Assembly (NCBI GenBank): GCA_016801845.1
Contig: CM028914.1
Location: 6,642,501-6,706,500 of the forward strand
Origin: Polydactylus sextarius
Taxonomy: Eukaryota; Chordata; Actinopteri; Polynemidae
Direction: 5' to 3'
Length of the DNA stretch: 64,000 bases
In this document: one piece after another, positions 49,900 to 59,300 of the stretch
Numbering within the stretch: the first letter of the stretch is position 1
How the letters are laid out: every line of letters starts with the position of its first letter
Notes under the pieces: generated by a model
Seen by the model: only the letters and a program-made list of their open reading frames with translations
What the model was told of the DNA's origin: nothing
The model's database searches: none
Program-made: the position numbers and the translations under genes

Positions 49900-50200
49900 T
49901 GAGAATAAACGCGAAGATGTGAAACTGAGAATGAGAGACGCTGATGAGGAAAATGGCTGATGAGGATGACGTCAGGTGAGGACGGTGATTATGATCCAGG
50001 TGAGGAAATCAATGAGGATTTAAAACGTGACGGAGATGAAGAAGCAGTTGGATGAAGATGAGATGTATGAGAATGAGGAGTACGGCGGTTGGGGGGAGGA
50101 GAGGAGAGGGGTGGTGGTGGAGTGGGGCTGGGAGAGCTGGGGGACGGTGGTGGTGGTGGTGGGGCTGTGCGGTCTCGTGACGTCACCGCGAGGCGTGCTG
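49900..50200 (+). promoter_or_regulatory. CpG-/G-rich promoter-like region with two perfect CREs
   Basis: Two full palindromic cAMP-response elements TGACGTCA occur 211 bp apart (49967-49974 and 50178-50185). Between them lies a G-rich stretch (50085-50166) with several runs of three or more G, having G-quadruplex potential. CpG density then rises (ACCGCGAGGCG, GCGCCGCAG). No clear TATA box. This is followed by a consensus splice donor at 50394, so a CREB/ATF-responsive, TATA-less distal promoter for pitx1 is a reasonable reading. It could also be bidirectional or drive a noncoding RNA. Confidence 0.5.
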
Positions 50201-50393
50201 CAGAGCGCTGGTGAAGAAAACCAAGGCAGCGCCGCAGACGTGCAACCAAAGCGCTGATTACCGCGGACTCAGCGTTTACGCGCAACCGACGCATAAAGTG
50301 GATTTACTGAACACCTGCATGGGGAAACTCTGAGGCTTTGTTCCTTTTTTTCCTTCTCTCTCCGTGTCGTCTGCCTCTGCTGGGAACTAACTG
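50200..50393 (+). other. Candidate 5' untranslated exon U1
   Basis: CpG-rich sequence ending in ACTG followed by GTGAGT (50394-50399), a near-perfect splice donor. The 5' boundary is a guess because no transcription start can be read directly. A short upstream open frame ATG-GGG-AAA-CTC-TGA sits near 50319, so the exon is best seen as leader sequence. An in-frame stop (TAA at 50388-50390) precedes the donor in the frame of the downstream ATG at 51445 if U1 splices directly to U3. Confidence 0.45.
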
Positions 50394-50516
50394 GTGAGTA
50401 AAATCGCACACCTTGTCTTGTCATGTCTCTGAATTTTCAGCTCGGTCAGGAGAGTGGTCTGCACCTTCATACTGACCAGTGTTTCTTTTTTCTTTTTCTT
50501 TTTTTTAACCTCTCAG

Positions 50517-50651
50517 GATGTTACACATGAGCCTGTGTTGAGACTGATGGAGAAAACTGAAATGTTGACAAGTGCTGAATTCATAAAGCAGCGCGTGTTT
50601 CTGGATAGTTGAGGGTCAGAGAGGCTGTAGTGACCGCAGAGAGGCCGGAGA
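50517..50651 (+). other. Candidate 5' untranslated exon U2
   Basis: A very strong polypyrimidine tract and CAG acceptor (50480-50516) follow U1 after only 123 bp, a typical small teleost intron. A GTGAGT donor begins at 50652, though with A rather than G at the last exon base. The stretch contains stops in the frame of the downstream ATG, so it would be leader sequence. It may be an alternative or skipped exon. Confidence 0.3.
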
Positions 50652-51435
50652 GTGAGTAGATTGGAAACAGCAACGATTTGCAGAATAAACAGCAGCATCT
50701 CCTGTAGAAAAAAAACTTAGAAGATTATATAGAGTTGAGTTAGAGCCACTCTAAGCATCACTGTCAGCCAGATGAAGCCAGTAATCTACTGTATTGTTTT
50801 CAGTATAGGTTACTGCTGCCAAATTAAAAAAACATATCTGATATAAAGTGCAGACGTGCGCGCGCAGTGAAGTGCGGCGAGACAGAGAAGAGCTTTTCAA
50901 GATTTACTGAGGACATAAAACAGCAAAGAGATTCCTCTAGATAAGAGGGGCTGTGTCAGCTTGTGCGTGTGTGTGCGTAGTGTCATGGCAAAGGTAAACT
51001 TGTCTAACAACGTCGATGTGAGGACCGGAGGTGGTGCCAAGGAATCAAATCTTTAAAGATCTTAAAGAAGCGTGAAAACTTTTCAAAACATTGAAGATAT
51101 GACATGAGAAGGCGTTTGCAGACGGGCTGTTTTATTTAGACATTACGTCTAGTAAATGTTATTTTTATTACAGGCCTGTTATTTTGTTATGGCTTCATTG
51201 CCTTGGAATTTTCGTTTTATAGTTTCAATATTTTTTTATTATCACAGTTTTATAGTTTTGTTACTTTGTAGAAAAAAACAGAAAAGTGACTCAGACACTT
51301 AAGGTTTTCTGTCTTAAATGTCGTATAGAGTTGTTCAGTTAAATAAGATAAATTGGTGGAGGAGGCTGAAAGAAATGTATTTGATGTGTTAATTGAGGAA
51401 CATTTCTTCTGATACATCTTCTCTCCTTTTTTCAG

Positions 51436-51490
51436 GCAGCTGGAATGGAACTGAATCTGTCGAAGAATGTGATTTCTTGTGGGGATCCAG
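51436..51490 (+). CDS. Candidate alternative first coding exon of pitx1 (U3)
   Basis: The acceptor TTTTTTCAG (ending 51435) and a CAG|GTATAA donor at 51491 bound a 55-bp exon. It has ATG at 51445 in good context (GGAATGG, G at -3 and +4). The frame reads M-E-L-N-L-S-K-N-V-I-S-C-G-D-P and ends in phase 1 with one G. A pyrimidine-rich acceptor at 56200-56201 begins GT-GGG-ATG, so joining gives Gly-Gly-Met-Asn-Leu-Asp and continues in the pitx1 frame, for 315 aa in total. Mammalian PITX1 also has Gly-Gly-Met at this point. Phase match and protein continuity support it. The donor is only moderate and transcript evidence is absent. It could instead belong to a noncoding RNA. Confidence 0.42.
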
Positions 51491-52979
51491 GTATAACTTG
51501 CTCTCTGCTCCTTTAAATAATAATTATGTTGTATTTGACATAAGTAATAAGTAAAAGTTATTGTTTTGTTTTTTGTTTTTTAATATTCCATCGCCAAAAA
51601 AATAATAATCATACCTTCATTTGATTGTATTTGACCTTTCGTCCTTTACAAAACTAGAAACTATTATGGAAGTCTACAAAAGAGAAACAAAGTCAGATCT
51701 TGTTAGTGGCGCATATAAAAATCTGCTTTTAGTCCTTGATGCGCGATGTCTGTGATATTTTGGTGGATGAATGCGCAAAAACAGTTACGACAGGATAAAA
51801 GGCGGAATTAATCAGATGCGAATGGGAGCGCACGGAAATCAAATGAAAGCAGAAGGAAACAACGTTTCCATCATTGAAACCTGACTGAGTTTAACTTGTA
51901 TTAATCTGCATCATTTTTCTACCTGGTTTGTGATGATGATGGTGATTTTTATCCTTTGAAAAGATAAAAAAAAAAATAACAATCAGTCATCTTGGCTGTG
52001 AGCAACAAATAACTCCACTCAGAAAGAAAAAAAAGTTCATGTCTAATATTTATCATGTAAGAACATATGAGGTTTTACACCACAAATGAAAAGGTTTTTT
52101 TCCTGAAGCTTGGACGTAATCACAGAGCTAAGAAAGGGCGTAAAATGGAGACGGGAGAAAATTGGAGAAAATATTTGGAGTTTGAAATGTCAGACATGCA
52201 GATGAGGCGGAGACTGCTTGTGTACAGTCCATTTAAACTCGATTTTTTTTCTGAGGAAATAGTGATGATAAAAGCAGCTTCAGCTTTTAAAGGTCAGATG
52301 CTGAACAGTGCGACACAAGTTGGAAACAATTATTCAGCTTATAAAGACAAACTGAGTATGAGCGTGTATTTGTGCTGCCGGACGAAATCAAGCAGAATGA
52401 ACTTTTATTAAAGTTATGATGGAATCTCTGTGTCAGATGGAAAGCACCGGTTCACGCTGGTTTTGGGAAGTCATTTTGGAAATCATTTTTGTGTATTTTG
52501 ACATATTGAAGACTAATTCCACCTCACCTTTTCTATAAGGCCACAGTAAAGGGCTGCTTATTGACTTGAGTAAAAATACAGTATATTTAACTAGAGACTC
52601 GTTTAAATAATATTTTAAAAGATATTTTCTGATTTTATTTTATTTTCTTCATTGTGTGATACGTGTATTTACACCTGCACCCCTCTCTGTCAGCTTGTTT
52701 GTTGCTTGTCAGGCTCCAGGTCAAACAGGCCTTGGACCAAAGCAGGGAAACAATCACCAAGGCAATAATCAGCTCTGTCCTTCTCCAGTTACCCATCGTG
52801 TCCAGTTACATCTCCACCGCTGCCCTGTGTTTGAGTCTACTCTCCAGCTTTTAATTTTCTATACGCTTTGTCTTTTTGGTGCCGTGGTCAACCCAACTCT
52901 GCTCGCTTGTCTCAGAGTAAAGAGAGAAAAAGAAAACAAAAAATCTATTCAAATACACAAAGACTATTTTTGGTGTGTG

Positions 52980-53017
<38 letters not shown>

Positions 53018-56000
53018 TGTTTGCATTGCCACTGGCCTTTAACCTGTCCTGCCGGATGGAAAGGCTTTTTAACTCATCCATCACACGCAAGAGCCCTAGA
53101 GAGCAGAGGAGGAGCGGGACACAGCCAGGGATGCAGGCAGAGGAGGCAGGGTATTTAGATTACCCCCACCCATCTATCAGCCTGTAATATCTGCTGCAGG
53201 ACAGAAGACGGTGGAATCACAGAAACTCCTCCATGGAAAAGCTCCATCTGCTGTTAATCCTTTAATATTCCCGTGGGGACTTAAAGGGCCAGTAGTGTCT
53301 GTGTGACATTTTTTTTATTATTTTCTATAATATTAGCAGAAGGGGTGTCATCATCCTGATTTTGACCCCACTGTAACCGACCTACAAGTTACCAAACCCG
53401 AGCATTTTCGCTAACAATGGAATGTCTGTGTATATTGACGCAAATTAACGGATGAACCCGGCGTATCCCACGCACATTTTCAACCTTTGCACCCTGAATA
53501 GTTAATACCACCTGCTGACACTACAAGATGAGTAGGTCATGTAGGTCATTTAATGAGCTTCCCGCTTACTTTCGTGTTTGGGTCACAAGCCGCAACTAAA
53601 TATTATCTGTTCCTTGCTCCAAACCCATCCTAAAAATCATTTTACGCACTTGAACAGCAGCTTAGACAGTGGGTAAGCAGGTAAAGAATAGCTAGAGATT
53701 CACTTCCCTGGGGGATTTCAGGAGGTTAGGCCCATATCTGAACGTCGACCTTGTCTCATGCTTTTGTCCAGAAGTCATTGAGCATGTAGGAACCACAGTC
53801 TGCTTGAAAAATCAAGATTTATGGAACGGTTCATTTATTTTCCAGACACCCTGGTCTTTTTTTTATCAAAATGAATTCAGATGACAGAACCTGAAATGCG
53901 TAGAAACGTAATACAAAATACAAAGTCCCTCCTTTTTCTAAAAAAAAAAAAAAAAAAAAAAAGCTTTGTTCAGAGAGAAGCTGAACAAATATAGATGGGA
54001 ACAAGCGGTTGTTGAGAACTTGCACGACTGTCTTTGGCTTTTGAAAAGGCCTTCGGGGGGGTTTTCCGGTCGGACTGGGATCTCATGTCAGAAGTCACTG
54101 TCATACAATGAACGAGACTGGCGCCGATGACAGTTCGAGTCTCAGACTGTGAGGCCTGAACCGGTGCGCTTTTACCTGACACATGCAGGCTACAGGCTGA
54201 GCAGCAACAAGTCAGTCAGTCAGAGGCTCTCAGGTTTCACTGGATACTAACGACTAGTAGCTTATAATTAATCTAGGAGAAATAAATAAGTCAAATATAT
54301 TTTTCTTTTCGTGCACTGTATTGGAGCAGGTGCGCAGAGAACCAATAAAAGCCACTTTGCTCGTCAGTTGGACAGTTTGACTTTTCTTATTTTAGAAAAA
54401 AAAAAGGTCAAACTTAAACTTTCAGACATATCGGCCTCACATGACATGTTTGGTTAATATTTCTTTTGTGAATAAAAGTTGTTTACACACTAACCTAACA
54501 CAATATATATTATTTAATATATAACATAATATAAGTTTAATACAATATAGTCCCTGGACCCATGTCGCATGAAAGCAGCCAAAGAAAACTAAAATATAAC
54601 TTGTACTGAGCTGAAATAAATTAAATCCAATCTGACTTCCCAAGATGCACCGGGTCACCTTAAAGTACTACAACAAGCCCTGACCTGGTGGTATCATGAC
54701 TTCAGACTGAGTTAGATTAAAAATAAATAAATAAATAAACGCTCCACTGCAGCTGCTGCTTCGATTTCAACTATTTTGTGAGATTATAATTCAAATCTGA
54801 CTTCATAATTTTTCGATTTTCAAATTTAACTGCAGTTCTTCCAGAGTCCTGTCTCATTAATCCTGCGAGATTTAATTTGATTCAAATATAAATTATTAGA
54901 ATAATTGCAACACACAGTCACTGGCTGTCATACGTGCGTCCGCGCCAGCAAAACGGAACCAACAGTTTCCATCTTCAAGTAATCCGTTATCAGATCATCA
55001 AACCGGACCATCTATCATTTATCATCAGAGATTTATACTGAAAGGTTTGGATTCAGTTGTGCAGTCGAAGCGGGATGTTAGAAGAGAGTCAGCAGAATAT
55101 TATTCACTGACTTATTTGGTAGAAAACAGTCTGGTGTTGGCCACGCTACAGAAAACACAGTCCATGTCCAAAGCACAGCGCTTGAAGTAATGAGATGCCC
55201 GGATGTGTCTGGCTTTTATTAATCCTAATTGTGCAGCTGTCGGAGCGCGCCAGTGATCTGACAGAGCGACGCATGTCAGCGGACGTTGTGTGTCACAGTC
55301 ATTTTCATATCAACGGGCACTTTTTCACGCTGAGGAAACACGGCAGGCCCTTGTTAGATGGCAAATGTTTATTCAACTCAGTACATATCCGACATGTACA
55401 TTATGTGTGGGTGCGCTACATTGCGCCGAACACATTCAAACATGTCAGAGTGAATAAAAGGCCCATTTTACTCTCGGAGAGAAAAGCGTTGCACTGCGCG
55501 CCCCCGACAAGTGAGGGAGGGAAAAAAGCAAGTGAACGCTGCAAAAAATGTTAAAGTTAAGCAAAAATGTTGAACCTTACAGTCTACAAACTGTCATTTT
55601 GATAGATTTACTCGGTAGGAATAGTCTGTTTTGCCCTGATCTATCGCTGTTTATTTGTTCACTGAGCCCAAACGCGACCGAAGACGTTTGTTGGTTTGCA
55701 TGTGACAAAAACCAAACGTTTAAATCAATTAATGGCTCCTTTTTTCATTTACTCAAGCTTGACGTCAGACTTAATATCTTGTTTGGGTGGATATTTTCTT
55801 GCAGCGGGAAAGTGGGTGGGACTGCTCATTTTAGGGAGGTTAAACGAAGCAGATGGGTGGGTCTGGGTTGGAGAGCCGGAGCTTCCTCTCGGTCACAGCG
55901 GGCAGAAGCTTTTCCCTGCAGCGGATAGAAGGAGAGCGCACTGGGCCGTCACTGCTGCAGAGGAGGGAGAGGGGGCTGTGTGTGTGTTTTTTTTTTTTTT

Positions 56001-56201
56001 CCTCCAAATCTTTTTCTTTTTTTTTTTTTTTTGGTGGAAGAACAAAACTCTCGTGGAAATTCTCCCTGCGTGGTTCATCCTCTCATGTCGTGGTGTGTGT
56101 CTGGCAGCGAGTGGACTTTTTGCAGCGTAGCTGTTGAGGAAAGCTTTGTGCACCTAAGGATTCACCCCCGTTTCCTCTTTGTACGCATCCTTCTCTTCAA
56201 G
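51491..56201 (+). other. Candidate long first intron / upstream region of pitx1
   Basis: No further exon could be supported. Contents include a (TA)n repeat, poly(A) at 53941-53962, a TTAATCCTTTAATATTCCC stretch near 53255 with a TAATCC K50 site, a CpG-richer patch at 54000-54190, and a CRE at 55760-55767. If the upstream exons are real this is intron; otherwise it is intergenic with a proximal promoter at its 3' end. Confidence 0.5.
52983..53014. repeat. (TA)16 microsatellite
   Basis: Uninterrupted AT dinucleotide tract of about 32 bp in the region upstream of pitx1 coding exon 1. Confidence 0.95.
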
Positions 56202-56206
56202 GTGGG
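55750..56206 (+). promoter_or_regulatory. Proximal promoter / 5' UTR region of pitx1
   Basis: Directly upstream of the short-form start codon. A third perfect CRE TGACGTCA lies at 55760-55767, followed by GC-rich sequence (55835-55975) and two T-runs (55987-56032). No canonical TATA box is seen, so the start site cannot be placed. The final 45 bp (56157-56201) is pyrimidine-rich and ends in TTCAAG, and can serve as a splice acceptor. The same DNA may therefore be 5' UTR for a proximal promoter and intron for a distal one. Confidence 0.45.
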
Positions 56207-56351
56207 ATGAATTTGGACAGAATCGCAGAGGCAGTGAGAGCACCGCCGCCCCGCGACGTGGCCCCCGCGTTTCATTTACCGAGAACTTCAAACAACAGTC
56301 GAGAAACTTTAGAGAACTCAAGCAGCGAGTCTTCAGACACAGAGTTGGCAG
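56207..56351 (+). CDS. pitx1 coding exon 1
   Basis: Encodes residues 1-48 and the first base of codon 49. It begins [11 protein letters not shown] and ends ...SDTELA, with donor G|GTACAC at 56352. The N-terminus matches the mammalian MSLERLPEGLR segment. A possible acceptor AG at 56200-56201 lies just upstream. Confidence 0.93.
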
Positions 56352-59300
56352 GTACACAGTCAAGAGTGCTTTCAGCAACTCGATTCCTTCTTCTAGGTGC
56401 AATAACAATTGATTTAACGTCTCATTACGCACATTTGTTGCGTGCTGCCACAAAGGCAAAGGTTGAAAGCTACGAGACAATATTTTTTGGTTAACTTGCT
56501 TATTTCGCTTTTCTCTTTTTCTAATGGCAACGATGATTTATTTCCGTATGTTGCAATGAATCAAACACATGGATGAAAAACTATACAAACCCATTTTGCA
56601 GCAAAATTAGGTTTATTCCGTTTCTGCCAATAAATACAAAAATTGTGAAATTTTAGTCCAGTTTCGATGGAGTTACACCCCGTTTTTTGTTTATTGCGCT
56701 GGCTGAACCAAATATTTGGCAGGAACCCGAGGTCTGTCAGGGAAAAATGTGCAGAACAGCCTGGCTTGCTGTCAGTAAATGCATTAAAACAAACTATAAA
56801 TATTGGGCCCATCCACCAATCTAAACTGAAAGCCAGAAGGTCTGTATTAACAATTCCCGGAGAAGCTTTTTGTTCTGCAGCTTCGCCACATTTTTTTTTT
56901 TGAAAAACAAATCTCGTCTCAACTCACTCGACGAAGAAATAGAAAAGAATACGTCAGTTATTCCTAATTTTCCTTAATTATTTACCAGGCTGGAATTAAA
57001 ATTTATACTGTGTGTTTAGTTTTAAATTCAGTTTTATTTTTGGCAAACATTCAAGAGATGTTTTCTTCATTGTGATTAACCTTTGCACGTGCTGACCCTT
57101 CAGTTTAATGGGGCAGTGTTGTTAGGGCACGACTATGAGATAAGCAGAATGGGAGAGACGGTGGGTTGACCTCATCGTAAAGAATATATTGATATATATG
57201 AGTAAGGTGGATCTAAGGGCGATTGATAGAATCGATACTAACCCCCGAGATATGTTTGTAAATATTTGGCTTAAACTGTCACTTCTCCTCTCTCGCTTAT
57301 TTTTTATGAAGAACTTGTGTAAACAATTTATTTATAGCTTTGGATTTGTTTAGACTATTCCTTCTGACAGGCCTTTCAGACAGTGACCTTTTTAGTTTGA
57401 CTAATTACAGTCTGAATTATTTAACCTTTAATATGCAAATATTAACGTACAGAATATTAAAAGTGTCTCCATTCATGTGCTCTTCGATGTACACTGCAGA
57501 TGTAACAAACAGTATTTTCACTCCGATCCACAGAAAAGGAGAGGAGTGCTGAACACAGGAGCGATGACGGGAATGCGGACGACCCGAAGAAGAAGAAGCA
57601 GCGGCGGCAGAGGACTCACTTCACCAGCCAGCAGCTGCAGGAGCTGGAGGCTACTTTCCAGAGGAACCGCTACCCGGACATGAGCACTAGGGAGGAGATC
57701 GCCGTGTGGACAAACCTAACCGAGGCCAGAGTGCGGGTAAGAGGCAAACTGAAGGCCGTGCGTAAAGTGTGCGTAATGCGTGCGTAAAACAGTTTTACAA
57801 AAATAAATTACAGCATTGTTGGGTGGTTAATTTGGCTGAAAGTCATTACCGAAATGAATGAAATAATTCCAAAGCAAAGGATTCAAATAATGATATTCTA
57901 CTGAATATCTAGAAATAAATAATTACGAGGAGATTAACACAATTTATATCAGTATTTTTTATTTATCTTTTAAGTATTTTTTTCAAAAATAGAATAAGTA
58001 TTTCCGTTTTTTTTTAAACAGATTCAGATGTGTATTAAAATGTGCATTAAAATGATAACTTGTTCCAAGTGTTGTATTTAAATGTTTAATCGACCACTAA
58101 ATGCCTAAATGGAGCTAATTTAATAATATAATTTTTAAAAAATCTGTAGAAAAATCTCATCCACAGAAGATCGACACAGACTTCCTATCCCAGCATTTAC
58201 GTTTCATAACGGACAATGTTACAGTATATATGGCTTTGTTTTTTACACCAAGTGTTTTTTTCCCCTCGAACGACGTGTGCTCTTCCTGAATGAAAGAGTG
58301 AAATATATAACCTTTTAACGGAGTCCATGTGAATTCCTGCAGTGACATTAAACAGCTCAGTTAGAAACTAAATCTGTTCAGAAACACGCTGAAGAAAATC
58401 CGCTGACATATAAGTGGGACATTTTCAAAAAAAAAAAAAAAAAAAAACTGTAGTGTTAACAGATATTAAGTTGCAGTCATCCCTGACTGACAACTACAAT
58501 GCATCCAAAAAGTAAGTCTTCCATTAGTAAAGCACGTGCTTAAAACTCTCAACACAGCACGTCACCCTGACACCAGCAGCAGGGATGCAACTGTACACGT
58601 GTTCATATTTCACGTTACGATTTTTTCAGAAATGTAAGTTGTCTTTTATGACTATTCGCGTCTGCTGGAAATGACACATGCTCTTTAAGGGTGTATCCGA
58701 ACCGCTAATGGAGCCAATAGAGGATTTTGATGACTCTGATGACATCATCACCGGTCCGGACCCTTATTTCTCTCCTTTGGAGGAGACGGTTCATGTCGCC
58801 AGATCTACCTGTGGCTGTGCAATGAATAGATCTGTGATTGTGTTTGTGCAGGGAGGGTGAAACATTTGCAACCTGGAAATAGAATATTTTAACTATATCT
58901 TAGTCAACCTATTTGAGTTTATGAAAGGTACATTTAAAGTAGGAAATAGCTGCCAGGAAAATGCACATAACTGCGTTTTTATGCAGACAGGTAAATAATC
59001 ATGGTGACTTTTTTCTCTTAAAAAAAAACTGTGGATACTGGAAATGTGTGTTAAACACGAAACAATTGCACTTGGTTTTCATTTACAGCAAGTGGCGCCT
59101 GGCGGCCGGGTCTCGAAAAAATCCACCGTCTCAAATTGCATAAAAATGCATACAGCTATTTAAAGTGAGGGAGAAAAACAGTAAAGAGACTCAGAACGAG
59201 TTTAGAGTGGCGGATTTTCTTTTCTTTAGCCAAGTGGGGGTGAATTTTCAAAACAGCGCAGCCTTGTATTTTGACAAAGTTAAAAAAAAAAAAAAAAAAA

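Noticed and set aside
1..49900. A novel protein-coding gene or defence-type gene system in the desert
   Set aside because: No chain of exons with consistent phase and splice sites, no long domain-bearing frame and no codon bias was found on either strand. A regulatory desert explains the region better.
49989..50294. Proline/serine-rich 101-codon frame on the - strand
   Set aside because: It is the complement of the G-rich promoter stretch; low complexity and no splice context.
55195..55554. 119-codon open frame beginning with a hydrophobic, signal-peptide-like stretch
   Set aside because: No recognisable domain, no partner exon or splice context, and it lies in the CpG-richer upstream region of pitx1 where long open frames arise by chance.
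58678..58860. 60-codon frame in intron 2 with an acidic, exon-like peptide
   Set aside because: No GT donor at a suitable place, and inclusion between exons 2 and 3 would split the homeodomain. Possibly a conserved noncoding element, but not supported as an exon.
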